Shown in pieces: positions 1-12,892 of a DNA stretch of 64,000 nt. The notes below the pieces were generated by a model. That model was not told the origin of the DNA, did not search any database, and worked only from the letters and a program-made list of their open reading frames with translations. The number at the start of each line of letters is the position of its first letter. The first letter of the stretch is position 1. Source of the stretch: Umbelopsis ramanniana AG (taxonomy: Eukaryota; Mucoromycota; Umbelopsidomycetes; Umbelopsidales; Umbelopsidaceae). The translations under genes were made by a program, and so were the position numbers. The stretch covers positions 372,001-436,000 of the forward strand of contig NW_026252091.1 in assembly GCF_025399195.1 (NCBI RefSeq), read 5' to 3'.

Positions 1-888
1 TAATTGATGTTACCGTCCGTCCAGTGGTTGAAGGACACTCGTCCTGGAGCTGATGGTACATTTGTAGTTATGGTCTCCACAAGCTGACCGTCTAAATAAT
101 AGTTGATGGCAGAAGGAAACCAATCGAAGCGATATTCATGGAAATCCTGTCAAAAAAAGAACATGTTGGTATTAATATAATCTGTTCAGGGTCAACTTCT
201 TAGCATCAGCTGTCACGTTACATCGGTAGGATTCATTGGCTCAGTGTACCGCCTTAATGTTTCATAAGCTGCTGATCCATTGGCGTTATATATTTGTGGT
301 TTGACCGAGAGGTACACCTGCCATGGATCATGGATTGCACTGAGAGTTTCCATGTCAATTTCGCTAGTGTCATTCTTGTACAAGTAAAATGCGGATACAG
401 TTCCGGGAACAGCCGTAATCTTCATATTTGCTCTGAAAGAACCATAAAGGAAGTTCTGACTATGGGCGCCGCGTAAAGAAATGGTGAGCATCTAATCTGT
501 ATGAAACTAAACATGGCTTGCAGAGCAAACTACGAATGTTTGGTACACCATACCTGCTAGTACTAATGGAACCACACTTAATATCACCGTTATCGTTTGT
601 AACAGCAAGTCGCAGGTGTCCGTCGAGAATATCAGCATTGTCTTTGCTGAACACGCGGTCCAAAGAGTTTTCACGTTTGGCAGGAATAGTAAATGTCGAT
701 ACTACATAGTTGTTATCTAAATGTATGCTGTCTTGATATGTTGTAAAGTCCGAATGCCACACATTGCTCCAGTAGTTATTGTTTTCGTCGGTGAAGCCGC
801 AATCGCAAACTATTGGCTCCAATTTTTGCTGGACCGTGAGTTTGGCCAACAGTAAGAAGGTCAAGAGTCGGGAGATGAACTTTGCCAT
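1..888 (-). CDS. GH16 family glycosidase (secreted beta-glucanase-like), 3' end cut off by window
   Basis: The product begins with a secretion signal (MAKFISRLLTFLLLAKLTVQ) followed by a beta-sandwich glycosidase. The GH16 active-site signature E-I-D-x-E is present as SEIDMETLS, preceded by the family-like stretch NFLYGSFRANMKI. In this family the first Glu is the nucleophile and the last the acid/base, acting on beta-1,3/1,4-glucans or chitin-glucan links. Exons read on the minus strand are 888-554, 459-222 and 146-1. The splice phases join to ...STS-SQNFLYG and ...NPTD-DFHEYRFDW. The protein continues beyond position 1, so the C-terminus is missing. The 720 bp upstream is shared with the divergent pepsin gene. 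Substrate is not resolved. Confidence 0.88.
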
Positions 889-1609
889 TGCGACAATTCT
901 AGCTGCACAGTATTGTTGCAGAAACTAAAGAAATAAGAGTGGTAATGAATAGAAGGCGATACACACCCATTTTTTTTTGTTCTTCTAGTAAAATAATAAA
1001 GCACCGAGACCTGCGCTATATTTCGGCCGGTTTTACTTTCTGGTGATATGATTCCTCCGACGAAAGGTGTGAATAAATTTTTCTGGTAAAGGACAACAAA
1101 AATCTCAAGCAGAGGCTAGATTATAACAAAGACAACTCAAAATACTTTGGGACAAGGAGATCATTCATAAAAGTACTTTTTCCCATTTCTGCTCTCTCTT
1201 TCTCCTACGTAGCCCGTCCTACATCTCTGGCTATGGGCTGTACCACATCAAAGTGCCTCAACTGTGATCAAGACTACGAAACTGAAAATGAACCAATATC
1301 GCGATTACTGAGTAACTTCCAAACCAGTGTCACGTTTGTATATGACCAGGAGAATCTTCCCAACGGCTATCTGAGTAGACTTTGCGAGATTTATGGACAG
1401 CGAACATAAGGAAGCACTTTCAAATGCAGGAGACTGTTTTGTGCTGGATGATGTAAAGAAAGCGTCCACATCCCAAAATGGAAACTGTAAAACCGTGAAC
1501 AGCCAGCTGACGTCAGGCACCCGCACTGCAATTGTAATATGCCTCTCCCAGAGCGTCGCCAAGCAGCGGCACTTTGCACTCTCCTTTCGTTGTTGCTAAT
1601 TCTCAAAAA
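889..1609. promoter_or_regulatory. Divergent intergenic region between GH16 and aspartic protease
   Basis: About 720 bp separate two divergently transcribed secretory-pathway genes. A pyrimidine-rich stretch (around 1185-1205) and short open frames near 1300-1600 are present. None of these frames resembles a known protein, and they lie in the promoter/5' UTR of the protease. No clear TATA box was recognised. Confidence 0.4.
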
Positions 1610-3332
<1,723 letters not shown>

Positions 3333-3879
3333 ATATATGTACTGACTTTTCGTAAATATCTATAAGCGCTGATCAATAAAGCAGCCTTGCATGTTAAAGT
3401 ACCTGTTGTAATTGAATTTTGAATGATAAGGATGGTCTTAATGTCTGAAAGTCTGGAAACTATGAACTAGTTCATAGACATTTAACTTGATTTCAAAAGT
3501 TGGTGATGTCGAAGCATAGCCGTACACTTTTCATGACCATGAGATGACCAATATACTTACTGATACGGTCGAAACAATACAATATGACCGTTCAAACAAC
3601 CCCTGTCGACAGCTCTTTACCTGCTTTCATCAACAGGATCTGTTGAACGCCCAAAAACCCGCTACCGACCTTTGCGATGCATCACTAGACAGCTTCAACA
3701 ATATCTGGCCACCACATTTCAAATAGCAACATACACATCCTGTCATCTTTGAGCTGATAATTTGAAATTATGGTTTTATTTTCGAAAATGACCCGCCAAT
3801 TCCTTTTTGTAGTAAAAAAGTTTTGTCAAATAGAAATGAGCTTTCCCATTGTGAAACGCAACAAGGAGCTGATCTCCAC
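3333..3879. other. Convergent 3' intergenic region
   Basis: About 550 bp lie between the 3' ends of PEP4 and the eL6 gene. A canonical AATAAA is present at 3375-3380 on the plus strand, the likely poly(A) signal of PEP4. The rest shows no convincing coding sequence or repeat. Confidence 0.5.
3375..3380 (+). terminator. Poly(A) signal AATAAA of PEP4
   Basis: AATAAA occurs 43 bp after the PEP4 stop codon, a usual distance for fungal polyadenylation signals. Confidence 0.5.
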
Positions 3880-4667
3880 TTAGAACTTAAGCTGGTGGGG
3901 GAATTGACCCTTCTTGAGGCTGAAAGAAGCACCAAGGTAGTGACGGAGGTGGGGGACACCTTGGACAGCAGCAAGGATAGCCTTGTCAACAGCCTTTTGG
4001 TCAGCAGCCTTGGACTCGGGGTAGACAGCCTTCTTTTGTTCACCCTCGAAGAACTCTTCCTCAGAACCCTTCTTGTTGCTGACAGTCTTCTTGGTGAAGT
4101 AAGCATCGTTGAACTTCTCATCAATCTGATAAAGGTAACAAGATGATGTTAAAATCGCCATATCAAAACTCATTACCTTCTTTGCTTCACAAGGATTCTT
4201 ACCTGAGCCTTGGAAAGGTCAACCTTGGTGGAGGTAGCAATGACATAGGCAGCGTTGACACGCTTCATGGGGACACCATTGACCTTGTAGGGACCAGTGA
4301 CCAACAAAAGACCGGAGTCGAGAGTCTTGAGGCAGACGACACGCTTACCACGGAAACGACCAGCAAGGAGGATGAGGACAGTTCCGGGAGTGATGCTGCT
4401 GCGGACGGAGGCAGCCTTGGCAGCCTTGCGAGACTTCTTGGGCTGGGGAACGTCCTCAGCAGGGTAGAAGCGGCTAGCCTTGTTAGCGGGAACAACACGC
4501 TTCTGTCCACCCTTAAGTTCGACAGTCTTATCAGCGGCGTTGTCCTTAGCGGCAGCCTGAGCCTGGGGCTTGGCGTGCTTGTAGAGACCTTTCTTAGCAT
4601 AGACAGCGCTACGGCTGAAGCGTGCTACACCAGGAGCAATGAAGTTGTTTCTAGGTGCGTGGGCCAT
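3880..4667 (-). CDS. RPL6: 60S ribosomal protein eL6 (L6)
   Basis: Large-subunit ribosomal protein of about 236 residues, basic, with two coding exons (4667-4203 and 4125-3880). The eL6 KOW-like core is clear: [20 protein letters not shown], followed by [20 protein letters not shown]. The C-terminus carries the family motif around DEKFNDAYF and ends [23 protein letters not shown]. The start is well placed, MAHAPRNNF followed by basic residues. A CTGCAG acceptor-like site just 5' of the ATG (minus strand) suggests a 5' UTR intron, common for ribosomal protein genes. It sits alone between long intergenic stretches. Confidence 0.95.
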
Positions 4668-5751
4668 TTCTAACTGCAGGTTAAGAAAATGAGAGATGGT
4701 TAGTTAAAGCTGAACGGCGATTGGGAAATGTGGTACAGTAGTCAAATGCTTCAGTTTCGAGTAATTGCTCAATGGGTGAAAAATTGGCTATAATGTTCAA
4801 TTCGCTATATGATCGTAATGGCGGCCATTCGGTTGTAATTGACAGCTGGATACTTTACATATCCGCATTTTCCAAGATAAACATAGCGATGTATTGTTGC
4901 TAATGTAAGTTGATGAAGCATTGAAGGCATTCATAGCGTCGTTGGCGATGGATGGATGGATGGATGGATTGCCGCCTTTCGCAAAATTATCTCGATGTAC
5001 GATCATTCAACGCTTTGTAAAAATATCATCCGTATCCATTTCGTCGTCTATTCACCAGTCGAACTACATATCCTTCAACCAAAGTATGATGGATTTAGTA
5101 CCTTCAAAGTGGAAAAAGAGAAAGATCCTTCTTTGGGCAGCTTCCTGGGCCAATTATTACCGCTCCTCCATGCTCAATCTTGCTGGCGGAGGGTTTACCG
5201 CCGCTGTTTCGTCACCATAAATATTTAATTTAATTAAGAATATAAAATTGAAATTTAATTGCCGCTGAACTTGGATCATGCCCCTGAGCTGATCCTCCAA
5301 AATGCGGCGGTTATTCAGCTGAGCAATTGCATAAGATACTGTGTAGTCCAAATACTTTGCCGACAACCGCGCGTTGGTTACAAATAAAAAAAACGAGAAT
5401 GCTAGTTACGTTGAAGGTATGCAATCGAATTTTTACATTTAATCCTAATGTCGTTAACCATAGTGGATTATTTGTAGGAACTTCAGTAGAATACGTACAC
5501 ACTAGTGCCACCACAAGTAGCCTACTATAGCCAGTCAACGCCTTTTATTACCACAATGTTTCCAGATACCGTTGAAAAGAAGGAGATCACAGATTGTACC
5601 GTGTTATATGTTCCCATGAATATATATGTTCTGATATGAAATCTAACTTCTGAATACTGAAACTTCAACGGATGTACAAGTGATCAAGGCATACAAAAAT
5701 TAGCTCTTCTCATCTATGGATACCTCAAATTTGACTTTTCACTTGTTCCTG
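4668..5751. other. Gene-poor interval upstream of RPL6
   Basis: This holds the presumed RPL6 promoter, a short GGAT tetranucleotide repeat and AT-rich DNA (5218-5260). On the minus strand around 5258-5330 a short open stretch reads QLNNRRILEDQLRGMIQVQR, helical in character. I could not connect it to a gene by credible splice sites. No RNA gene was recognised. Confidence 0.35.
4947..4970. repeat. (GGAT)n microsatellite
   Basis: A run of about five to six GGAT units, GATGGATGGATGGATGGAT and onward. It lies between genes and is likely length-variable. Confidence 0.8.
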
Positions 5752-6300
5752 ATATGCGAACAAGCAGCCCCATGCAGACGCTGAGCATCCATTTCTTGGG
5801 TAGCCTTCAATTTGCGGCGTACGATCATCATCTCAGTACCCGTTTTTCTTTTATCTCACAAACACAATTATTTTATATTGACTTGACACATTGGCTTAGT
5901 ACTCGCGTCTTAATGATCTGTCTGTGTCATTTTTATTTGATTTTTGGGACTGCAAAAATGCCGCGGAGTAACTGTTGCTTCTTTGTTTTCGTCAAAAGCG
6001 ATGATATTCACAGCGCATACAATAAGCTCCTTGTGGTCACTTGCCTTGCCTATCGTGTCTTGCTTAAGCAGCTCACACTTGGCAACTCCTTCCAGCACGC
6101 CAGCTAAACCAGGTACAGAATGTTGTTTCCGGATATTATTATGCATACACTGGTCAAATGCTTATAATAATGCATAGCAAATCTACCATCTACAACATGG
6201 GTTATCACTTCTCTTGATCCATCGGCTCGTGATACACTTTGTGCGCGCCAGGTGGACTTCTGCAGTTCAAACTGTGTTGGTGCCACTGAAGTCCTTAGGA
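5752..6300 (-). pseudogene. Possible fragmentary spliced gene, weakly flavin-reductase-like
   Basis: Three minus-strand stretches look coding and two join in phase. The first, about 6285-6190, reads VAPTQFELQKSTWRAQSVS and on. It joins through a GTAGAT/TTTAG intron to AGVLEGVAKCELLKQDTIGK. That segment continues SDHKELIVCAV and resembles the C-terminal half of flavin reductase-like FMN-binding domains (a G-x-L-x-x-x-x-C ... DH ... V pattern). A third stretch near 5850-5752 reads MMIVRRKLKATQEMDAQRL and ends in a stop. No convincing start exon or the N-terminal domain motif was found, so this may be a remnant or a chance series of open frames. Confidence 0.25.
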
Positions 6301-6440
6301 AGTACGAGCTACCTTTCTATTTGCTGATCCTAACCTATCGCGGTAGACACTAAATCATCATCTCCCAGTTTCTGCAATGCCACAACTTTAGCATTTGCGT
6401 GCACTTGCAAGGTAGAAGTCCTCATTTATAGTTCTTAGAA

Positions 6441-6860
6441 GTGGATCAAATTCCGGTACTAACGAAGTCGCAGCATCAACTGTCCGACTCACTCAAATGG
6501 CAGTGGCCTGTCGCTGTTGCAGATTGCCAGGGGAAGCTTGAAGAGTGTCAGAGTAAATGCGCCGCAGAGCCCGACCCATCACGAAATTCTTGCACGTATG
6601 ATTGCATCAGCTATTACCAATGTGGCACATCCAATGCACCACCAGCGTACCTGATGACCAACAATATTACAGATGTTCCTGCTTACAGTGCGCCGTCACC
6701 AACTCATACTTTGGGGCCAGGAGGGTCGATACCCAGCATGGAAACACACGCGCCTAATCCATCGAATTCCACAAGTGGGTCCTTCAAGTCATACTCGCTT
6801 AACGTACTTCCTACAGCCCTGGCTTTCTTTGTTTACATATCTTCCATTACTCAAGCATAA
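6441..6860 (+). CDS. Small cysteine-rich protein with GPI-anchor-like tail, function unknown
   Basis: A 139-residue open frame with a Cys-rich segment (CQGKLEECQSKCAAEPDP, then NSCTYDCISYYQC). A Ser/Thr/Pro/Asn linker follows, then a C-terminal hydrophobic stretch (LNVLPTALAFFVYISSITQA) of the kind that directs GPI attachment. The six-cysteine module and tail suggest a small cell-surface protein. The first 27 residues do not form a good signal peptide. A TTGCAG acceptor-like site lies just before the Cys-rich part (about 6521), so the true first exon carrying the signal may be elsewhere upstream. I do not recognise a named family. Confidence 0.55.
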   Translation: MDQIPVLTKSQHQLSDSLKWQWPVAVADCQGKLEECQSKCAAEPDPSRNSCTYDCISYYQCGTSNAPPAYLMTNNITDVPAYSAPSPTHTLGPGGSIPSMETHAPNPSNSTSGSFKSYSLNVLPTALAFFVYISSITQA

Positions 6861-8099
6861 CTGATATACAAAATGGCTCTTTTCCACTTCTACAAAGTGG
6901 TTATGTGTACTACGTAATTTCAGCGATTGCATTAGCGGTATTGTCTCATTTGTTCTATCGAGCAATCTAAAGTAATAACTTCAATAATGGAATAAACTCA
7001 TATTTGAAATGATCATGCATAATCAAATAGAAGTTAGACATTGTGTTGCTTTCAATGATAAATATCCAAATTCGCCATGTTTCAACTCGCTTTCCGGACG
7101 GTAGTTGTAATATTCTAGCTTTAAATAAATTGTTTACTTGAAATTCACGGGTAACTGCCAGCAAATAAACGGTAAAATGAAGAAGAAGACAGGGTGGTAT
7201 ACAACAACATAGATGTGAAGGTGCAGATAGATCAAAGAGCTTGGTAGCACTTGAAAAATTATAGATCTGCAGGTCGCTGCCTTTGATCGCTGATCCAAGC
7301 TTTACCCTATATAATTATTTTTTTTTGGTTAATCAAGTGTCGTTAACATTAATCCACACGATCATAGAAAAAGGGAGGACATCTGCTGATCAGTTGTGTT
7401 GTAAACTGCTGTCTAACGCATTTGACCTAACACCAGCTCAAATTAAATTTGTAGTGCCAAACAGTTGATGTGTATAGGGGGTATCATAGAAAATCTTAGT
7501 GAATTTGAATACAGTGGTAGAAAATTCGAAGTCTTCCAATTTAGATACTAAAGAAAGACCACTCATCCCCTTATGTCATCATCGAAAGAAATGAATTAGA
7601 AAAGGATTCCACGAATTGACGCTGCACTATCATTCAAAAAAAGGAGGTCCTATTTGTTTCCAAGTCGTACGATCGACAGGGCTGGATTGCGCTGCCAAAT
7701 GGCTTAATCAGCACCATTCTTTATTATTTTTCATACACTCAAGGTCAGACCGAAAAAGCCAAGAGGTGCATGAAAATTCGTGTAACATTACAAGTGGAAA
7801 TTGCCTCACTCGTCCAAGTATGGTAACGAAGAGAACTAGGACTAAGGAAGAAGTGTAGAAGGCATTCATCTAGGTGAAATCCATAATGTAGGTTGAAGCA
7901 AGGACTTCGGTCAGGGTAAGAAATACCCAATTTTGCGCCAGGTTGTAAATATTTCAATGATCGACGAATGATCCGCATGGAAAGAGGCTGGGGGATCTCC
8001 CTTTTGGATTGCGCAAAAAAAATAAAAAATAAAAATTAGTGCCAAGTCGTTCGGTTTATCTATTTTTCGTTTCTCTTCCCCTTGCAAAAGTAAATAGTG
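6861..8099. other. Intergenic interval, no gene recognised
   Basis: About 1.2 kb of AT-rich DNA between the Cys-rich protein and the zinc-finger gene. Open frames here are short and of unnatural composition. The last 150 bp contain an A-rich run (8017-8036) probably in the zinc-finger gene's promoter. Nothing else is recognised. Confidence 0.4.
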
Positions 8100-8978
8100 A
8101 TGCAATCAGACAGGCCGAATCTACCTTCTATCAAACCTTTACTGGCTGAGACTGATCGCATACCCACTATTGCAGGTAACGCTTTGTGGGAACAGGACTC
8201 CGCCAATAGACCATTTCACATCTGACATTGTTCTTCATTAGCAGGGCCAAGTCGCCAACTTAATCATGGGTCGCGCATGTATGGACATAGACGGCATTAC
8301 AGCGAAAGTATGACTGGCTCATACCCGTTCGCGCACTCTGCTGCCGTAGGTAATGGAAGTTGGTCTAAGCAACCAACTTCCGCCTTTGCATTGCCCAGTG
8401 CAGTCAACCAAGCGCTACCTCCCCGTCCTTCTGCACCCCAATCATACCAACCTTATGAGCAACCATCATCGTACGTTACAGCTATGGATCTGTCGATGCA
8501 AGCGAGGCCAAATTTAGTTCCCGCCAACAATTCTGTATATTTACAACATCCACTTCAGCCACCGCAGTTGGTGAAGAAACAGTACACACATGGAAGGTCA
8601 CTATCTGATTTTAGTCACCACGTTCATCGTGCAGAATCTTCTTCTTTCATACAATCGCATCGTCGAGCCATCTCAGCGACGACATCGGAATATGTGCATA
8701 ATCAGAAGATGGAAGAAGATGTCGAAGAAGAAGATTCCGAACGATCAGGCTCGGCGTCTCCCCCCAGCCAATTTGCTGATTCGCCTGCTGGTTCAGGCCG
8801 ATACGCCTGCCCTTATTGCCAAAAAGCCTTTAGTCGACCGAGCTCACTTCGAATTCATACATACTCACACACTGGTGAAAAGCCTTTCCAATGCCTTCAC
8901 CCTGGTTGCGACCGCAAATTCAGCGTACAAAGCAATATGAGACGACATTTACGAGTTCACAGGCTTAGTGGGAAGTGA
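8100..8978 (+). CDS. C2H2 zinc-finger transcription factor (two C-terminal fingers)
   Basis: Two exons (8100-8175 and 8245-8978) give about 269 residues. The start MQSDRPNLPSIKPLLAETD was chosen because the GTAACG/TTAGCAG intron joins it in phase to the long downstream frame. The N-terminal two thirds is low-complexity (Ser, Pro, Gln) with an acidic patch (MEEDVEEEDSERS). The C-terminus has two classical C2H2 fingers, YACPYCQKAFSRPSSLRIH and FQCLHPGCDRKFSVQSNMRR, joined by the standard HTGEKP linker. Expected role is sequence-specific DNA binding in the nucleus; target genes are unknown. A poly(A) signal AATAAA is at 9214. Confidence 0.9.
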
Positions 8979-9451
8979 ACCTGTAAAAGTGATTTTAAGC
9001 CTCGCAGGTAGCCGAAAATAACACAAACTTTCACAGTCATGTTCCATATACCTGTATACATTTTCAACTCTCTTTGTAGCCGTATGGATAGTGTTCATTT
9101 TGTAACTCCAGTACGCTTGACCCAGTTATATACCATTGTGTCTCTCTTTTTCTGCTTTTGTACACACATTTCAATAAGACAATGCATACGATGCATTTTT
9201 CAATCATTTCTGGAATAAAACATTATTTTATCATAGTTCTTTGTTCAATTTCTCCATAAAAGTTCAAGTAAGTCCCCCTTCTACCGATTCGTAAAGCCCT
9301 GTGATCGGAAAACCTAGAAAGGGGCAAAGCGATGCAATTGTTTGAACCGTCATGAATGTGTTGTTATATTTATTGTTGGGTTCTTTGGGTGCTCAAAAAA
9401 AAAAAAGGGCAAGGAGTGGAAAATAACTCGAATGCTATATATTATACAGGA
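8979..9451. other. Convergent 3' intergenic region
   Basis: About 470 bp between the 3' ends of the zinc-finger gene and the GTPBP1-like gene. It contains AATAAA (9214-9219) and an A11 tract near 9397. No gene is seen. Confidence 0.45.
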
Positions 9452-12027
9452 TCAGGTCGTCTTTATCGGTTCTGTTAAGAGTTTCGTAACCTTTCCAATA
9501 CCCTTTGTCCGACCTTCGCGAAATATCTATTATTAAGTTGGTTAGTGACTATCTTAAGTTTGATAAACCATGCAAAGCCAACTTACAATTCTAGCACCAA
9601 CTTTCAGCCACTCCGGGCACTTGATGAACTCAAAGGTCTAAACGATCCAATTTTAGAAAGAAAGGACTAGGTTTCATACAGCTCATCGCATCAAAATATA
9701 CATACCACCGTCGCTCTGTCACCTGTTCGCAACACTGTCTGATCTAGGTTGACAATTCGAGCAGTCTGACGCACGGATCCGCAGTGAACCATAGCTTGAT
9801 ATTTCTGTCCAATGGTTGTAGAGTGGTATAGGACGAGGACCTCAGCCTCAAACTGACGACAAGCTTTTGGCATTGGCGCATCTTTATCGTGTGAGAGCAT
9901 TACCATTCCCTTTCGGATCTGGCTGCGCCGTATTCGTTTCAAAGCTAACGTTACACCTTGGCCAGCCGAAGCTGCTGGTACATTGACTCGCTTTCGCTGT
10001 ATACCTTTTATCGCTGTCGGTATGAAATGGCCAAGTGAATCAGGTCCTAGTAATAAGTTGTCTCCAATGTGAGCCACACCGGAAATAACTACTCCGGAAA
10101 CGACGGTCCCAACAAATGGTACTGAGAAGGTGTCAGTAATTTGATATTCAAATGGTAGCGAGCTGTCGTATTTTGCCTGAGAAGGGAGGATATTTAAAAA
10201 GTTGCGAACCAAGCTCAATCCTTCGCCAGTGACATTAGAGATTTGAAATATTGGGCACAGGCGCTCACTCACAAAGTTCGCCTAAATGCCCCACCAAAAA
10301 ATCGTTATTGTGTGTTTACCAGAGCTACCAAATTGCTCTTCAGAGCCTTACCGCAGTTACTACTACATCCTCATTGGTCTTTATGAACATTGGGATTTTC
10401 CGACAACCTGGCGACTTGAGAATTTTGACCAACTGCTTGATGGTGCTTTCCAAGATATTTGGAGGACACATATCAATCTTTGTGATAACTACCAGCACTG
10501 GAATTCCAAGTGAAAGAGCAAGACCAAGATGCTCTTTTGTCATTCCAATAATACCAGCGTTCGCTCCCACCTAAAGGTTTCTTTGTCAGTACTATCTAGA
10601 GGGCATTAGTTTCGCCAACTAATGCTTACCATTAACAGGACAAAGTCCGGTGCACAGCCAGTCATGCCGAACACAGTGGTCTTTAAGTACTTTTCGTGAC
10701 CAGCGAGATCTACGAAGCTGACTACCTTCGAAGCTTGACTGCAAATGTCTTCCCATGTCAGCTTCCGTCCTCCGTTGCTTGGATGTGTGATAGGTATGGA
10801 TTTCGAATTGAAGCCAAGGATCTCCATTCCTACACTGGATGTTCGTCCTGATTCTACTTCGTGCTTATGTCTACAAGAAAAACGTCAATAACAAACACCA
10901 TTTTTGCGAATTTTGATGGCTCAGTTGTTATTACCTAAAAAGGTTGAGTCGGGCCTTTCCTCGCCCATCGTCAAGTACACCTTTGGTCAAAACACCAAGC
11001 AAAGTGGACTGGTATACGGCAAAACAATTGTAAGTCAAAAATAGACAATTAACGTTCAATTTCGACGTCAATTTTCAATACTGTCTACCTTTCCAGCATC
11101 CTATATGCCAAAGGAAATCAATAAAAAAACAAGTATCGTTTAAAGAAAACGAAATACATCGTGTCCATTTCCGACAAAAGTGAATGCTACAACTTACAAC
11201 ATTGCCTACAACGGCCACCCTAATTTCCAGAATACTGTCAATGGTCGGATTCTTCTTTCGTATCATGATATGTGCCACCTTGGTTATTGGAAGATCATTC
11301 TTCTTCGCCTCCTCAGGGGCTTTCTCTTCAGTGACGTATTTGGTCTTGATCTCAGGGAAAGGATTTTCGCTAATATTCCGCTCATCCATAATTGCATAGT
11401 CTGCATCTACTTCAACCAGAATTTTTTCCAAGTTGGTCAACGCACATTTCAGATCCTCATCGCTTAGATTCATCGGCGAACCATCGTCTAATATGGACAA
11501 AATGCCACACTAAGTACCACTCGTTACAGAGCGAAATCTCCGACAGATCATTGATATGCCATTTATCTAACATACCTTCAAGACCGATTTCCATCATGAA
11601 TTCTCCATGGCCCTCTATGAGACGATCCTCAATCATTTTCTTGTATTCCTCAGTATCTCTATCTGTCGGGTCCAATAGTTTGGACTTGAGGCCATCGATT
11701 TGAGATGATTAATCGCCGATTGAATAAGTTTGAAGCATATTCGGTATAGGTACTCACCTTGCGGGGGCGATTTTGTTCAGCAAGCTGAGCAATATCATGG
11801 TCCAACTCTAGTTCAGCAAGATCAAATTCATGATTAGGATCGAACATGTTGGTGGAGACAGCCTTAGAATCAGAGCCATTGAGTCTAGCATCAACTAATT
11901 TGGAAGCTAATTCCGTGACAGTGTCGTCAGTTACGGGTCTATTATCACCCAAGTTATGCCTCGAAGTGAGTTTCTCGGACGCTGTCATACGTGTAATACA
12001 ATAAAGTTTGGGAGCAAAAGGTCGCAT
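9452..12027 (-). CDS. GTPBP1/GTPBP2-type translational GTPase (EF-Tu-like)
   Basis: A multi-exon gene whose joined product has the GTPBP1 layout. An acidic N-terminal region contains [20 protein letters not shown]. The G domain has a P-loop VVGNVDAGKST, a switch I region [17 protein letters not shown]3 DLAGHEKY and G4 TKID. EF-Tu domain II/III-like beta-barrels follow. The [13 protein letters not shown] motif is diagnostic of GTPBP1/2, which act in ribosome rescue and mRNA surveillance in animals. Mapped exons include 12027-11758, 11684-11576, 11487-11198, a 12-nt micro-exon 11100-11089 and 11008-10935. The last exon ends at TGA 9452. An alternative downstream start, MTASEKL, lies at 11988. 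Confidence 0.92.
11089..11100 (-). other. 12-nt micro-exon encoding the P-loop residues DAGK
   Basis: The minus-strand sequence ATATAG|GATGCTGGAAAG|GTAGAC gives an exon of four codons (Asp-Ala-Gly-Lys). It fits exactly between VVGNV (exon ending 11198) and STLLGVLT (exon starting 11008), restoring the GTPase G1 motif. Confidence 0.9.
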
Positions 12028-12355
12028 ATGAGCTTCTCATTATATGCGACCTCTCAAAGCAAGTCACACCCTGAGTCAGTCATCAGCCGCAGCTCACCGG
12101 TAGGCACTGCGGTACAATGTGTTCTGACAGTGCCAGACATCAATGAACAGATCATTTCTTATACTTGTGGCTACTGTTCGACCATTTTTTTTAAACAAAC
12201 GTACACCATGTGGTTATCAGGCGATCATGCCGTCCATTATTTCAAATATTGCATGTGCGAAGATATAGTGCTATATAGTATGTACATCAGGAGCTTGGTT
12301 TCTAATTGTGAAGGGACATTCACATTGTGGAAGAGGGTTTAAGTAACAGTGCCTT
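12028..12355. other. Short interval between GTPBP1-like start and MZT1 3' end
   Basis: About 330 bp acting as the GTPBP1-like promoter and the MZT1 3' region. A T-rich tract lies near 12185. Nothing else is recognised. Confidence 0.4.
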
Positions 12356-12729
12356 TTAGGTATGAGCAATATCGTGCGCGCAGCTTACATCAAGTTGTTT
12401 GACTTCGCCTTGAAGGTCTTTAATCACCGCCTGATGCAACATAGAGAATTGATACGTTAGCAAAGACGCCGTGTTAGCTAATGCTTCCAAATAATTGCCA
12501 TTCATTTTAATACATACTGCGAGAGCTTCAGGATTGGCGCCATTCTCACATAAAGACACACATGTCGATAACGCTTGCTTACTCAGTCCCGTGTTCAAAA
12601 TGTTGGAAATTTCGAAAAGAGCTAAAAGGGAAGAGCATGTAAGTACTAGTGGCAGCGTTAAAATCGAGATTAAAACAATTTCATACTGTTCAGTGCCTCC
12701 TGTGCTTCTAATGATCTGATCTCATCCAT
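12356..12729 (-). CDS. MZT1: MOZART1, gamma-tubulin complex recruitment microprotein
   Basis: Three exons (12729-12687, 12621-12518, 12430-12356) give a 73-residue protein, the normal size of the family. It reads [14 protein letters not shown], then [18 protein letters not shown], then [21 protein letters not shown], matching the MOZART1 core (L-NTGL-xxxL, CV-LCE-G-NPEALA-VIK). MZT1 binds the N-termini of gamma-tubulin complex proteins and is needed to place microtubule nucleation sites at spindle poles. The second intron (GTATGT...CATCAG) must be removed to restore NPEALAAVIK; reading through it gives an unrelated sequence. The final residues [11 protein letters not shown] may be altered if a further intron exists at GAT|GTAAGC. 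Confidence 0.9.
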
Positions 12730-12892
12730 ACTCTGCGCGTTGGTGAATAACTGAGAAAAAGTGCTGGCGGAAAATAGGTTACCTTGAATCTGCACGTGAC
12801 TCACGCATTTCATTTCGTTAACCCAAAAATGGTGCCCCTACTGACTGGTTTTGTCTTTGAATCAATACAATTTGACCAAGTAGTGCTGACTC
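12730..12892. promoter_or_regulatory. Compact bidirectional promoter MZT1 / PRP5
   Basis: Only 163 bp separate the divergent start codons of MZT1 and PRP5, so both must share control elements here. A TGACTCA AP-1/Gcn4-like heptamer (TGACTCA) occurs twice on the plus strand, near 12798 and 12887. Confidence 0.5.

Noticed and set aside
5754-6107. 117-codon plus-strand frame
   Set aside because: It lies antisense to a better (though weak) candidate and has no recognisable features.
7616-7858. 80-codon plus-strand frame in the 6.9-8.1 kb gap
   Set aside because: Unstructured composition, no splice partners and no similarity.
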